A stretch of 64,000 nucleotides of DNA from Paenibacillus sp. FSL W8-0426 (GCF_037969725.1 NZ_CP150203.1:6687501-6751500), one strand, 5' to 3'; counted from the first letter of the stretch, positions 27,192 to 36,093 are shown. Numbers and translations: made by a program. Notes: a model not told the origin generated them from the letters alone.

Positions 27192-27290
27192 CGCAAAATT
27201 ACCCCTTATCAAGTGTCGAGTATTCCTTCATAATAACATAGGAACCCTATAATGGAATCTCACATCCCGACAAGCAGGTGATATCGCCAA

Positions 27291-28205
27291 GTGAATAGCA
27301 CGCTTTTTACGCTTACGCTCATCTTTTCAGCATTACTACTCGTACATATCGGTTATAAAACCGTGTCCCGACTTCAACCGGACAAGGATTACTCGGGCAT
27401 CGGCAATAAAATCAAAACCTGGTGGGGCATGTTCGTTATTTTTTGTCTCGCCACATTGTTCAACCCCATTGTCTCCCTAATATCGCTCATGGTGCTGGCG
27501 TTTTTTGCGCTCAAGGAGTATTTCTCCATGATTCGCACGCGCAAAGCGGACCGCCGATTGTTTCTATGGGCATACCTGGCCATACCGGTGCAATTTTACT
27601 GGATCTACATCGGATGGTACGGCATGTTTATCGTATTTATTCCGCTGTATGTCTTTCTCGTGCTGCCGCTGCCGAGGCTGATCAACAAAGGCACGGTCGG
27701 TTTCCTTCGCAGCGTAAGCTCGACCCAGTGGGGCCTCATGCTGATGGTGTTCGGGTTAAGTCATCTTGCGTACTTTCCCTTTGCCACGCCGGAATACGGC
27801 TCCAAGCTCGTATTGTTTCTGGTTGTGTTGACGCAGCTGAACGATGTGGTGCATTATTTGGCTTCTCTCTATTTGGGCAAACGCAAAGTGGTGCCTACCG
27901 CCAATCCTTTTTTGACCTGGGAAGGGTTCCTCTGCTCCTTCGTTGTGACCACGGCCGCATCTTACTTTATTCACCCATATATGACACCGTTTAATTGGGA
28001 GTTCTCCATTTTTATCGGTATACTGATCGCGCTCGCAGGATTTTTCGGCAGCTTGACGGTATCCGTGTTGAAAAGGGACCTGTTGATCGGCGACGACACC
28101 AAATTCGACGCATTGAAAAAGAGTTACCTTAGCCGGGTCGACAGCTTGACCTATACGTCCCCGGTCATGTTCCATGTCGTTCGTTATTTCTTTGACTTTA
28201 TGTAG
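27291..28205 (+). CDS. CdsA-like phosphatidate cytidylyltransferase family membrane protein
   Basis: Polytopic membrane protein of 304 aa with about eight hydrophobic segments. Seen: LTQLNDVVHYLASLYLGKRKVVPTANPFLTWEGF, which matches the CTP-transferase signature region of CdsA (TQ.ND...GK.K..P..SP.KTWEG), and KRDLLIGDD near the end, the acidic metal site. CdsA makes CDP-diacylglycerol. This divergent paralogue may act on another lipid head group and is probably not the housekeeping enzyme. GTG start behind AGGTGAT. Confidence 0.8.
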   Translation: MNSTLFTLTLIFSALLLVHIGYKTVSRLQPDKDYSGIGNKIKTWWGMFVIFCLATLFNPIVSLISLMVLAFFALKEYFSMIRTRKADRRLFLWAYLAIPVQFYWIYIGWYGMFIVFIPLYVFLVLPLPRLINKGTVGFLRSVSSTQWGLMLMVFGLSHLAYFPFATPEYGSKLVLFLVVLTQLNDVVHYLASLYLGKRKVVPTANPFLTWEGFLCSFVVTTAASYFIHPYMTPFNWEFSIFIGILIALAGFFGSLTVSVLKRDLLIGDDTKFDALKKSYLSRVDSLTYTSPVMFHVVRYFFDFM

Positions 28206-28262
28206 CGTTGTGAAATCATATCTCGTTTATCAGCAACGTTCGGACTTGATGATAAAAGCAAA

Positions 28263-28285
28263 AGCAGCCCGCCAGGCTGCTTTTT
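28263..28285 (+). terminator. Terminator after CdsA-like gene
   Basis: AGCAGCC and GGCTGCT form a 7-bp stem with a 5-nt loop followed by TTTT. Confidence 0.75.
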
Positions 28286-28421
28286 GCATGCGCTTTTCGG
28301 TACAATCTCGAAGCTTTTCGGCCTCCCTGACCGCCTTGAATGTGCCGACAGCGACCGTCTTTTGGCACGACCGAACGATGCACATCACACACTGGCAATC
28401 ATCTGAATAAGGCTCCCGCCG

Positions 28422-29000
28422 TTAAAGAGGCAATGCCACTTCGGTTTCGACCCGGACCTCATCGCTGCCTTGACCATCCGTATAAACCAGGGTCACTTTT
28501 CCGCTCTCCCCTTTCATCTCCCCCGTGTATCGGAAGCCTGAGATCTGACGCTTCTCGTCAATATAAAAACCCTCTTTACCGCTTTTGGCGTGCTGAACCG
28601 CTTGTCTGTAATTATCGATGACCGTAATCTGGTTGGATGTCCAACGCAGTTCGGATAGTGTATACCCTTCAGGCACCTGTCTGACCGTGAATTCGAAACG
28701 CTTGTGTTTGGCCAGTTCGTCCGTCTGATGAAGTTCAATGGACATCAATGAGCCGACTCCTTCCGAATCGTTGGCCTCGGCAGACAGCCGTCCTTCTTCA
28801 ACCGCTTCCGGGTTCTTGTTTTTGGCAGCCGCATTCGGAACCGAGTTTGGACCCGCTTGCTCGATGGGCTGTTTCGATTGGGGATACGCGTGTTCCTGCA
28901 CCGACTCCTTATTGTTTATGGCGCCGCATCCGCTGACCAGCAACGTCGATCCCAGAATCAGCGCGCCAAGTGCGTTGATGTTGAACCTGCTTTTATTCAT
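28422..29000 (-). CDS. Lipoprotein of unknown function
   Basis: Secreted lipoprotein of 192 aa: signal peptide with lipobox LLVSGCGA near 22-29, a low-complexity polar stretch to about 75, then a small beta-rich domain (FTVRQVPEGYTLSELRW, ISGFRYTGEMKGESGKVTLVYTDG). No catalytic motif was recognised. The C-terminal region looks like DUF4367/sigma-regulated lipoproteins, with low certainty. GGAGGAG stands 6 nt before ATG. Confidence 0.8.
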   Translation of the reverse strand: MNKSRFNINALGALILGSTLLVSGCGAINNKESVQEHAYPQSKQPIEQAGPNSVPNAAAKNKNPEAVEEGRLSAEANDSEGVGSLMSIELHQTDELAKHKRFEFTVRQVPEGYTLSELRWTSNQITVIDNYRQAVQHAKSGKEGFYIDEKRQISGFRYTGEMKGESGKVTLVYTDGQGSDEVRVETEVALPL

Positions 29001-29137
29001 CTAAAGCTCCTCCATCCTGTCTGTAATCCTTTCGTCGTGGCAACAAGCCAAACGTTCCCTATATTCATTCAATACCCATATCATTCCTCATGAAGCTCCT
29101 TGATATGTAAGCAGAAGAGACATATGCTTTTCCGCGC

Positions 29138-29197
29138 AAAAAAAACCGGCTATCCGGCAAAATGGCGATGATGCTCCATCTTTCGGATAACCAGTAG
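29138..29197 (-). terminator. Terminator after LysM gene
   Basis: On the minus strand CTGGTTATCCG pairs (with one G-U) to CGGATAGCCGG about 30 nt later, followed by TTTTTTTT. Confidence 0.7.
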
Positions 29198-29240
29198 TAT
29201 ATTTGGACTATATGTAAGTTTATTGCTCATGCTGTTTCGA

Positions 29241-29609
29241 TCAGGGTAACGTCAGAACTTGTCCAACCTGAATGGAGCTGGAAACCAGTTCATTGTATGC
29301 TTTGATCTCTTCAATGTAATCTCGCGTATCCATATCATCCGGCTTATACTTCACTGCAATATTCCAGAGCGTGTCGCCCTGAGATACGACGAGTTTGCCT
29401 CCAAGTGCCAGACGGTCCTCTTTGCCTCCAGCAAATACATTCAATACCGTGCTGCATCCGATGAGGATGATCAAAAAAACGAACAAGCTTTTTATCAAAA
29501 CTGTGGGCATTTTCATACGCGGCCATTTCTTTTTGAAATCGCCTATGCCAGATTGGGCCGTTTCCGGGTTTACCGATTCGTAAATGCTCTGATACGTGGA
29601 ATATCTCAT
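29241..29609 (-). CDS. Membrane-anchored LysM protein (YneA-like)
   Basis: Small bitopic protein, 122 aa. One transmembrane helix (about 42-60, LIKSLFVFLIILIGC) and a C-terminal LysM domain (about 75-122, VVSQGDTLWNIAVKYK and IQVGQVLTLP) that binds peptidoglycan outside. Its build matches the SOS cell-division inhibitor YneA of Bacillus, but lexA does not adjoin it and no LexA box was seen, so only the architecture is claimed. Start: second of two ATGs, 7 nt after GGAGG. Confidence 0.8.
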   Translation of the reverse strand: MRYSTYQSIYESVNPETAQSGIGDFKKKWPRMKMPTVLIKSLFVFLIILIGCSTVLNVFAGGKEDRLALGGKLVVSQGDTLWNIAVKYKPDDMDTRDYIEEIKAYNELVSSSIQVGQVLTLP

Positions 29610-29861
29610 CATCCAACCAACCTCCAAACCTTTGTTTCACAATGGCGTTAATAAACGTGGATCGAATCCCCAAGGGCACATGGACCTAACCATTTTCTTT
29701 TTATAGGTCTATAATACCATCTGCATCTCAACAAATTCTAAACAACGACAGGAAGCGTCAAATCGCTCGACAAAAAAATCCGTGCCTGAATTTCGGCGAT
29801 GCAAAAATCATATTTGGGTATAATCGAGATACAAACTTCCCGGTAAGGACGTGAAAGCCCG

Positions 29862-30941
29862 ATGCTCGACTTCGAAAAGAAAAAAATTTATTATCAGGCC
29901 CTGCTGGCCAAGGATACGGAATACGAAGGACTGTTCTATGTTGGCGTCAAAACGACGGGCGTGTTCTGCCGTCCCACTTGTCCGGCTCGCAAACCCAAGT
30001 TCGAGAACTGCGAATTTTTCGATACTGCGCAGCAAGCGTTGTTGGCCTCATATCGCCCATGCCAGCGTTGTCGTCCGTTATCCCATCCCAACCAGGTGTC
30101 GGACATTGTCCGCCTGCTGGTGGAAGCGGTCGAGAACAATCCGGAGAAACGTTGGAAAACCGAGGATTTCAGACAACTATCCATAGATGAATCCACGGCA
30201 AGGCGACAGTTCAAGAAGCGGTTCGGCATGACTTTCGTGGAGTATGCTCGCGCCCGCCGTATGGGGCTTGCCCTGAAAAACATTCGTTCAGGGCGACCCG
30301 TGATCGATGCGCAGCTGTCCACGGGTTACGAATCGAGCAGCGGCTTTCGGGATGCCTTTTCCCGAATCATGGGCGCACCACCCACACAAATCGATGACGA
30401 GCATGTATTAAAGGCGGCCTGGCTGGATACCCGGCTTGGTCCCATGATGGCGATTGCCGATGACGATGCCTTAGTTCTGCTGGAGTTCGTGGATCGCCGG
30501 GGATTGGAACGGGAAGTGGAGCGATTGCGGCTGCGAACGAAACGCGCCATCGTTCCCGGCGTTACCGGCCCCATTATGTCGATCGAGAAAGAGCTCGAAG
30601 AGTATTTTGAAGGTACCCGCACCGAGTTCCACACCCCGTTGTCCTGTTTAGGAACACCATTTCAAAAAAGCGTATGGGAGCAGCTGGTCGCAATTCCATC
30701 AGGAGAAACACGTTCCTATCAGGATATTGCCGTCATGTTGGGCAAACCGTCCGCATGCAGAGCCGTCGCCCAAGCCAATGGAGCCAACCAGTTGGCCATC
30801 GTCATTCCATGCCATCGCGTGATTAACGCCAGCGGCGATTTGGGTGGATACGGGGGCGGGCTGAATCGTAAAAGCTGGCTGCTCCAACATGAAAAACGGA
30901 TGGAAGAAACGATCCGAGGAATAGATCGGGGACAAGCATAA
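29862..30941 (+). CDS. ada: Bifunctional Ada: DNA alkylation sensor and O6-alkylguanine transferase
   Basis: Full-length Ada of 359 aa. Residues 1-80 are the zinc domain with Cys36, Cys40, Cys67 and Cys70; Cys36 would accept methyl from phosphotriesters. Residues 85-180 are an AraC helix-turn-helix (WKTEDFRQLSIDESTARRQF, LSTGYESSSGFRDAFSRIMG). Residues 190-355 are the O6-methylguanine transferase with acceptor Cys317 in IPCHRVI. Methylated Ada should activate its own gene. TATAAT at about 29818 is a probable -10. Bacillus splits this into AdaA and AdaB; here it is one chain. Confidence 0.95.
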   Translation: MLDFEKKKIYYQALLAKDTEYEGLFYVGVKTTGVFCRPTCPARKPKFENCEFFDTAQQALLASYRPCQRCRPLSHPNQVSDIVRLLVEAVENNPEKRWKTEDFRQLSIDESTARRQFKKRFGMTFVEYARARRMGLALKNIRSGRPVIDAQLSTGYESSSGFRDAFSRIMGAPPTQIDDEHVLKAAWLDTRLGPMMAIADDDALVLLEFVDRRGLEREVERLRLRTKRAIVPGVTGPIMSIEKELEEYFEGTRTEFHTPLSCLGTPFQKSVWEQLVAIPSGETRSYQDIAVMLGKPSACRAVAQANGANQLAIVIPCHRVINASGDLGGYGGGLNRKSWLLQHEKRMEETIRGIDRGQA

Positions 30942-30997
30942 TCCAACGTAAAAAGCACTACTCCAAAAAACGCAGCATCAAAGGAGAGAACACATTT

Positions 30998-31768
30998 ATG
31001 AATTCCGCCGCAGAGCAAGCATTGTCATTTCGCAGCATGCACGTCAAAGGAGATCCGCTTATCCTGGTCAATGTATGGGATGCCGGAAGCGCGGTCGCCA
31101 TTCAGTCAGCCGGAGCCAAGGCTATAGCCACCGGCAGTTGGTCTGTTGCAGCAGCTCATGGCTCGCAGGATGGTGAAGCATTGCCTTTCGAACTGGTCAT
31201 TGCCAACCTGAAGAGGATCGCGGCAAGCGTAGATCTGCCTGTTACGATCGATATTGAGGGAGGGTATGGAAGGTTTGTGTCAGAAATTAGCGAAAATGTG
31301 CAGCATACGGTCGAATCCGGTGCCATCGGCATTAACCTGGAAGATCAAATTCCGGGAGGGGCAGGCCTATATACAATACAAGAGCAGCATCTGCGATTAA
31401 AGGCAGCCCGGGACAGTGCCGATCAAACCGGTGTGCCTCTGTTCATCAATGCCCGCACGGATGTCTTTCTCCAAGCTCCCCCGGCTAGTCATCGTGAATG
31501 GGTCGCAGACGCCATAGAGCGGGCTTATGCCTATGAACAAGCCGGGGCGGACGGATTGTTCGTGCCCGGACTGCAAGATCCGGATTGCATCAGGGAGCTG
31601 TGCGAGCAGTGTGCCCTGCCCGTCAATATAATGTTGACTTCACGCAAGCCAACACCTGCTCAACTTGGTGAATTAGGCGTTGCCCGCGTCAGCTACGGGC
31701 CTTATCCTTACCAACACATGATGGAGGAACTTTCAAGGTTGGGCCAAGAACTTTTATTGCACCGCTAA
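30998..31768 (+). CDS. Isocitrate lyase/PEP mutase family protein
   Basis: TIM-barrel carboxy-phospho lyase family enzyme, 256 aa. Seen: LVNVWDAGSAVAIQSAGAKAIATGSWSVA, TIDIEGGYG with the metal-binding acids, GINLEDQIPGG, and FINARTDVF. The usual KKCGH catalytic Cys loop of isocitrate lyase is absent, as in oxaloacetate hydrolase or PEP-mutase-like members, so the substrate is open. It begins 56 nt after ada without a clear terminator between and may share its transcript. Confidence 0.88.
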   Translation: MNSAAEQALSFRSMHVKGDPLILVNVWDAGSAVAIQSAGAKAIATGSWSVAAAHGSQDGEALPFELVIANLKRIAASVDLPVTIDIEGGYGRFVSEISENVQHTVESGAIGINLEDQIPGGAGLYTIQEQHLRLKAARDSADQTGVPLFINARTDVFLQAPPASHREWVADAIERAYAYEQAGADGLFVPGLQDPDCIRELCEQCALPVNIMLTSRKPTPAQLGELGVARVSYGPYPYQHMMEELSRLGQELLLHR

Positions 31769-31798
31769 AATCGGATATCCCGTAATTAAAGCGAAAAT

Positions 31799-31827
31799 AA
31801 AGCAGCCCGGTATGGACTGCTTTATTT
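31799..31827 (+). terminator. Terminator after PEP-mutase-like gene
   Basis: AAAGCAG and CTGCTTT close a hairpin that contains a partly paired CCCGG/GG interior; ATTT follows. Confidence 0.65.
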
Positions 31828-31904
31828 CCATTTATATTTTACGAATCCAATGTTTACCTAACGGCAATTTCCTGCAATCGTTTTATACGTTCCATTTACC
31901 AGTG

Positions 31905-32603
31905 TCAGCTTTTACGCCCCTTCATCACAAGCGGAGCATTCTTCATCATGGGATAGGTCGCAAGCATCAGCCCTAGACCCAAAACGCCGCTCACGATGAA
32001 CAATACCGTTTTATTGGCTTTCATGATCCATTCCACAAATAAGCTCCAATCCACCTGCGTAAGTACAAGCGTTAAGACCACACTCAGTCCAAAGAACAAA
32101 ATCAGAAAATTGCGCATCCCCAATCGGAGCCAGCCTACAGTTATAAATAACGATAATCCCAGCAGGAAAAATCCAACCATTAGATCGGTCCACAAGTAAG
32201 GAAAGAAGTGAAAATCTTTTACGTACAGAGCCCCAGCACTATAAAAGGTGACGCCCAACGATCCGTATTGATGAAGCAGATCCATAATCAGATAGATCAG
32301 GTTTAACGTCGTAATGGCGACAACAACCATCCAGACCGAGATCAAGTAGAACGACTTAAGAAATTGAGTCCGCGTGCTCCCCATGCCAATCGCAACCGGG
32401 TACACGTTAACGATCCCCACGATGGCAAATGCAATGATTCCTCCATACATCGGACCGAAGAGCGTCGTCGGGAAAGCAGCACCGAAAATATATCCTATCG
32501 CAAGATAGATGGCCGTCAGCGCAAGCGTGATGTACGCAAACATTTTATAATGCCACACCATGTCTTCCATGATCATGCGATTTGTGCCTTTTGCAACATT
32601 CAT
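31905..32603 (-). CDS. ABC transporter permease, six-helix
   Basis: Hydrophobic protein of 232 aa with six predicted transmembrane helices (about 20-40, 45-70, 90-115, 140-165, 170-190, 205-222). No sequence signature gives the substrate. It overlaps the ATPase gene by 4 nt and is the third gene of a GntR-ATPase-permease operon of the YtrA/Ytr kind, which respond to cell-wall antibiotics in Bacillus. GAGGAGG precedes the ATG. Confidence 0.85.
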   Translation of the reverse strand: MNVAKGTNRMIMEDMVWHYKMFAYITLALTAIYLAIGYIFGAAFPTTLFGPMYGGIIAFAIVGIVNVYPVAIGMGSTRTQFLKSFYLISVWMVVVAITTLNLIYLIMDLLHQYGSLGVTFYSAGALYVKDFHFFPYLWTDLMVGFFLLGLSLFITVGWLRLGMRNFLILFFGLSVVLTLVLTQVDWSLFVEWIMKANKTVLFIVSGVLGLGLMLATYPMMKNAPLVMKGRKS

Positions 32604-33475
32604 GGACGAACCTCCTCATGCTTTCTGGTTACGTTAACCAGGTAATCCTGTATTGCCGCCTTTTCGATGGTTACCCCGTATTCGCTGGCCTTTTCTCTCA
32701 AGGCTCCAGAGTACACTGCGTCGATCATGACTTTGTGCGTGCTGCCCAGCCGGGATGATTCCAGGACAGGGGAACCCGCTGCAACTCGTTCAACAGCGCC
32801 AATATCCCCTGTTAGAAGAATACCTCTCTCGCGCATTTCCTCCATGGATTGATGCAGCAATATGTTGCCCCCATGAAGAACGATCAAGGATTCGCATAAA
32901 GGCTGAATTTCCTCAATATGATGGGATGACAGCAGCATCAATCGCGGCTGATCCTCGTACGTTTCCAGCAAAGCGCGATAGAAAAACTTCCGCTTCTCAG
33001 CGTCCAAGCCATTGGTGGGCTCGTCAAGAATCGTAATATTTGCGCGGCTGGATAATCCAAGAATGATCTGGGCCGCCGTTTTCATGCCTTTGGAAAATTT
33101 AGCGATTTTCCGCTTCAGCGGCAGTTCAAACATATCCACCAGTCGCTCTGCCAGCTCCTGATCCCATTCGGGATGAAAATACTGGCCGTATCGCATCAAA
33201 TCAACCATGCTCCAGTTTCTCCCGAAAGGATGATTCTCCTGGACATAACACAGATTCTCCTGTGCAGCCAAATTGTCGTACGGCTCATGACCCATGATCC
33301 GAATCGTTCCCTGCTCCGGCCGCTGATGGCCTGCAAGCAAACTCATCAGCGTCGTTTTCCCTGCGCCGTTCCTCCCCCACAATGCACTGATGACCGGTTC
33401 GTCTTCCCGCAGCGTGAGGTTCTTCAAAACAGGCGTTCCCTGGTAACCGTACTCCACTTGTTCCACGTGTATCAT
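32600..33475 (-). CDS. ABC transporter ATP-binding protein (YtrB-like)
   Basis: ATPase subunit, 291 aa. Walker A GRNGAGKTTL near 35-44, Q-loop YVQENHPFG, signature FSKGMKTAAQ, Walker B ITILDEPTNG and H-loop LLSSHHIEE. The C-terminal extension (about 215-291) is typical of drug-export type ATPases. It overlaps the GntR gene and the permease gene by 4 nt each, so the complex is made in a coupled fashion. Confidence 0.92.
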   Translation of the reverse strand: MIHVEQVEYGYQGTPVLKNLTLREDEPVISALWGRNGAGKTTLMSLLAGHQRPEQGTIRIMGHEPYDNLAAQENLCYVQENHPFGRNWSMVDLMRYGQYFHPEWDQELAERLVDMFELPLKRKIAKFSKGMKTAAQIILGLSSRANITILDEPTNGLDAEKRKFFYRALLETYEDQPRLMLLSSHHIEEIQPLCESLIVLHGGNILLHQSMEEMRERGILLTGDIGAVERVAAGSPVLESSRLGSTHKVMIDAVYSGALREKASEYGVTIEKAAIQDYLVNVTRKHEEVRP

Positions 33476-33852
33476 GACTCACTCTCCTTATCGCTCTTGC
33501 CTTTGATCAGGTCGATGATTGCTTCTTCACTCATGTGAATGCGTTTGGCTTCCTCAAGCAAAGGTTGAATGTATTCCTCGTAAAAATGCTGCCTTCGTTC
33601 TTGAAGCAAAGTATCCCGCGCTCCTTTTGCGACGAACATGCCCAGTCCCCGCTGTTTGTAGATAATGCCTTTGTCCGCTAACGACTGCAGCCCTTTCCGC
33701 GCCGTAGCAGGGTTGATATTGTAAAACCGCGACAGCTCATTGGTGGAAGGAACCTGTTCCTCAGCCTTTAAGCGGCCTTCTACGATGTCATCCATAATCA
33801 TCAGGGCGATCTGATGAAAAATGGGCTGTGATTCGTCCAGATTCGATTTCAT
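33472..33852 (-). CDS. GntR regulator, YtrA subfamily
   Basis: Repressor of 126 aa. N-terminal winged helix (about 10-75: VPSTNELSRFYNINPATARKGL) and a short helical dimer domain, the YtrA build. YtrA-type proteins repress their own ABC operon and are released under envelope stress. First gene of this operon. A perfect palindrome upstream (33901-33924) is the likely operator. Confidence 0.92.
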   Translation of the reverse strand: MKSNLDESQPIFHQIALMIMDDIVEGRLKAEEQVPSTNELSRFYNINPATARKGLQSLADKGIIYKQRGLGMFVAKGARDTLLQERRQHFYEEYIQPLLEEAKRIHMSEEAIIDLIKGKSDKESES

Positions 33853-33900
33853 GCAAATCCAACTTTCATCATTGAATTATTGATTCAGGCCAAGTCAATC

Positions 33901-33947
33901 GGTTAGTTACTCATGTAACTAACCATACTACAAAGAAGCCACGATGT
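33901..33947 (-). promoter_or_regulatory. Promoter and palindromic operator of GntR-ABC operon
   Basis: GGTTAGTTAC and GTAACTAACC, a perfect 10-bp inverted repeat with 4-nt spacer, at 33901-33924. It overlaps the end of a possible -10 (TATGGT) that has TTTACA 17 nt upstream on the minus strand. A bound GntR dimer would block initiation. Confidence 0.7.
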
Positions 33948-33984
33948 AAATAGTCCTTTTTCTTAAACGCGCCCATTTCTTTCG

Positions 33985-34167
33985 CTACGTCTGCGGTTTA
34001 TGGATTGGACTTTTTTTCGTGGCACGATAATATTTATTCATCAGCTCGTCCAGCACTATAGACTGCCTTATCACTTCCGGATGCTGGAAACTCCCGTACT
34101 CCCGTTCCTTCACGTACAGCAGTTCCCTGGCAAGTTCAATCTCCAATTTCAATTCCGTACAATCCAT
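33985..34167 (-). CDS. Spo0E-like sporulation regulatory phosphatase
   Basis: Tiny protein of 60 aa in the Spo0E family, which dephosphorylates Spo0A-P and delays sporulation. Seen: two-helix build with GSFQHPEVIRQSIVLDELMNKYY, matching the family core (HPEVLxxSQxLDxLI); the usual SQELD is SIVLD here. GGAGG lies just upstream of the ATG. It stands beside the receptor and peptide pair but has its own frame and no shared promoter visible. Confidence 0.8.
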   Translation of the reverse strand: MDCTELKLEIELARELLYVKEREYGSFQHPEVIRQSIVLDELMNKYYRATKKSPIHKPQT

Positions 34168-34255
34168 AACCTCCTCCTTCTGTCACATTTTAACGGAATC
34201 TGTCGATCGCAAGATTGTACGGGATATCGCATACTTATTCTTCCAACAAAAGAAA

Positions 34256-34286
34256 AAAACGTCCCCTGGCAAGCTGAGGACGTTTT
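34256..34286 (-). terminator. Terminator after pro-peptide gene
   Basis: AAAACGTCC and GGACGTTTT pair exactly with a 13-nt loop. On the minus strand it ends TTTTTTTCTTTT, 17 nt after the peptide stop. Confidence 0.8.
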
Positions 34287-34303
34287 CTGCCGGCATACGT
34301 TTT

Positions 34304-34453
34304 TTACGATCCGAATCCATGGTCTGCGGTGCGCATAATATCCGGATTGGACGTCGTCAGACCTCGATCAGGACCATCAGATTGAGCACCAGGAGCTACA
34401 ATGGCAATAACAATGCTAAACATGACTATCAGCGAAGCAAACTTCCTCATCAT
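34304..34453 (-). CDS. Secreted signalling pro-peptide (Phr/AloP-like)
   Basis: A 49-aa frame that overlaps the 3' end of the receptor gene by 38 nt, as in other RNPP receptor/peptide pairs. Seen: MMRK start, hydrophobic signal helix (FASLIVMFSIVIAIVA), a polar middle and the tail IMRTADHGFGS. By family rule the signal would be a short peptide from the C terminus, made outside the cell and re-imported by Opp. Which residues form it cannot be told from sequence. SD GAGGTG lies 10 nt upstream of the ATG at 34453. A terminator follows directly. Confidence 0.78.
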   Translation of the reverse strand: MMRKFASLIVMFSIVIAIVAPGAQSDGPDRGLTTSNPDIMRTADHGFGS

Positions 34454-35798
34454 TGAGTTTCTGCACCTCACTAATCAAATTTTTGTATTGCTGCATTGCT
34501 TCATCGGTCGCATAATCCCTATACTGTTCAAACAACCCGATACTTTTAAGCATACCCCGGCCATCATGAATTTCAAGAGCAAACTTCATACTATTCAAGG
34601 CATACTGCAAACCTTTGATAAAATCGTCCTTCCGTAAATAATATGAAGCTAATCCTCCCATTAGACGAACATAGCGATCATCGGTAACCTGTTTGCTCAC
34701 TTTGCCGATCCGGTTGCTTTGCTCCTGATATGACAAATGTGATTTAAACTTTTCAAGCACGAAATCGATGTTCATATCGTAGCGGTTGGCGGCCGTCACA
34801 ATGTCGCAAAGCGCCGGAAAGACTTCATTTTCCCTGTTGGAGATGTACCCTACATAATCGGGCAGCACCTCGAAACGACCGGCCATCAATTGATATACAT
34901 AGCGATTGCCCTCAGCCCATTCCTGGAATTGATGCATTACGATTCGTTCTTCCTCATCAGGCTGCTTCACCCAACTGCTGTCTGCGTAACGAGAAACGAA
35001 ATCAAGCGCCCTGTCGTACTCCTTAAGATGATAGAACGCGCTTCCTGCAGCCAGATCGGAATATAAAATATAAAAAATAATCGGTTTTTTCGTTTCTTCC
35101 TGCTTGTTTCTCCCATTCAGTTCATAATGAACCTTAGCCTTCACCTTTAATTTTTCGGACAATTCCTGGACCTTCATCCAGCGGTGCAGCGCTCCGAACG
35201 CATTGATCAATTCGTTCAGCGCATCCAGTTGATAGCGTTCATCCAATCGATCGACGTAATACTCGAACCTGGAAGCGATAATAAGGTTCTTCTGGCGGTC
35301 TTTGCCAAGGCCCAGCTTAAATAGGCGATATTGGCAGAGTGCAAGCCGTTCCGAATGCTGCATTTTTTCACTTTCGGCAATCGTTTCGTACAAAAGAACG
35401 GCCGCTTTGAATTTTCCGCCACCGTAAAACTCCTCTGCGACTTCAAATAACAAAGGTATATAGGACAGATTATCCATCATCAACCGGATAACCTCTTCAA
35501 TGCAATTCAATTTGTCCAACTCTGCACATCGATGGAGGAATGGACCAAGCCTGCGCCAGTCCGGCGTGGAGTGAACGAAACACTCTTCGATGTACAGTTC
35601 GTAATAGTAGCCCTCATCCAGCTGCATGGCCGCCGTAATACGGTCCAGCTGCTGCATCGAGATCGGGCGGTTTTTGTTTAATATGTTGCTAAGCGTGCCT
35701 GAATTGATGCCTGACAGCTCGGAAAACAGACTGATCGACATCCGTTCCCTTTTCAAGTATGATTCCAAATGATCGCGTATCGTGGTTGCCGACTCCAA
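34416..35798 (-). CDS. RNPP-type peptide-responsive transcription regulator (AloR/AimR-like)
   Basis: Cytoplasmic receptor of 460 aa. N-terminal XRE helix-turn-helix (about 7-62: SISLFSELSGINSGTLSNILNKNRPIS) and a long alpha-helical, TPR-like body that should bind the peptide. This build matches the AloR/AimR/PlcR group; P. polymyxa carries many AloR-AloP pairs. Start: TTG at 35798, 9 nt after GGAGGG; no ATG fits. The downstream pro-peptide gene overlaps it. It has a canonical promoter of its own. Target genes unknown; the pair may act on its own transcript or on neighbours. Confidence 0.85.
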   Translation of the reverse strand: MESATTIRDHLESYLKRERMSISLFSELSGINSGTLSNILNKNRPISMQQLDRITAAMQLDEGYYYELYIEECFVHSTPDWRRLGPFLHRCAELDKLNCIEEVIRLMMDNLSYIPLLFEVAEEFYGGGKFKAAVLLYETIAESEKMQHSERLALCQYRLFKLGLGKDRQKNLIIASRFEYYVDRLDERYQLDALNELINAFGALHRWMKVQELSEKLKVKAKVHYELNGRNKQEETKKPIIFYILYSDLAAGSAFYHLKEYDRALDFVSRYADSSWVKQPDEEERIVMHQFQEWAEGNRYVYQLMAGRFEVLPDYVGYISNRENEVFPALCDIVTAANRYDMNIDFVLEKFKSHLSYQEQSNRIGKVSKQVTDDRYVRLMGGLASYYLRKDDFIKGLQYALNSMKFALEIHDGRGMLKSIGLFEQYRDYATDEAMQQYKNLISEVQKLNDEEVCFADSHV

Positions 35799-35914
35799 AC
35801 GAACACCACCCTCCAAAGTAAGCAAAACGCCTATTGACGTACATTTAAAGAAGACAGACCGCGACTTGCGGTTCTCATAAAAACCATAAACAGGATCAAC
35901 GACATTTCAAAGTA

Positions 35915-35943
35915 ATTATATGTAGGAATTGATCGAGGGTCAA
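35915..35943 (-). promoter_or_regulatory. Canonical promoter of receptor-peptide operon
   Basis: TTGACC (35943-35938), 17-nt spacer, TATAAT (35920-35915) on the minus strand. The leader of about 110 nt contains a small hairpin, GACCGC/GCGGTT, near 35857-35876. Confidence 0.85.
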
Positions 35944-36059
35944 TAAGTTTCCTTTCAACTAATTTGTATTTATTACAATTTAATCCTTTTAAATATACAA
36001 ATCTCTCATTCTATTTTATACGCTGGAAACTACGGCAATCAATATCAAAACCAAATGAA

Positions 36060-36093
36060 AAACACGAGCAAAACATGCCCGTGCTTCCCATGT
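36060..36093 (-). terminator. Terminator after aldo-keto reductase gene
   Basis: On the minus strand CACGGGC and GCTCGTG form a stem (one G-U) with a 7-nt loop, followed by TTTTTC. It begins about 30 nt after the reductase stop. Confidence 0.7.

Noticed and set aside
29610..29760. LexA box for the YneA-like LysM gene
   Set aside because: No CGAACNNNNGTTCG-like sequence found in the upstream region.
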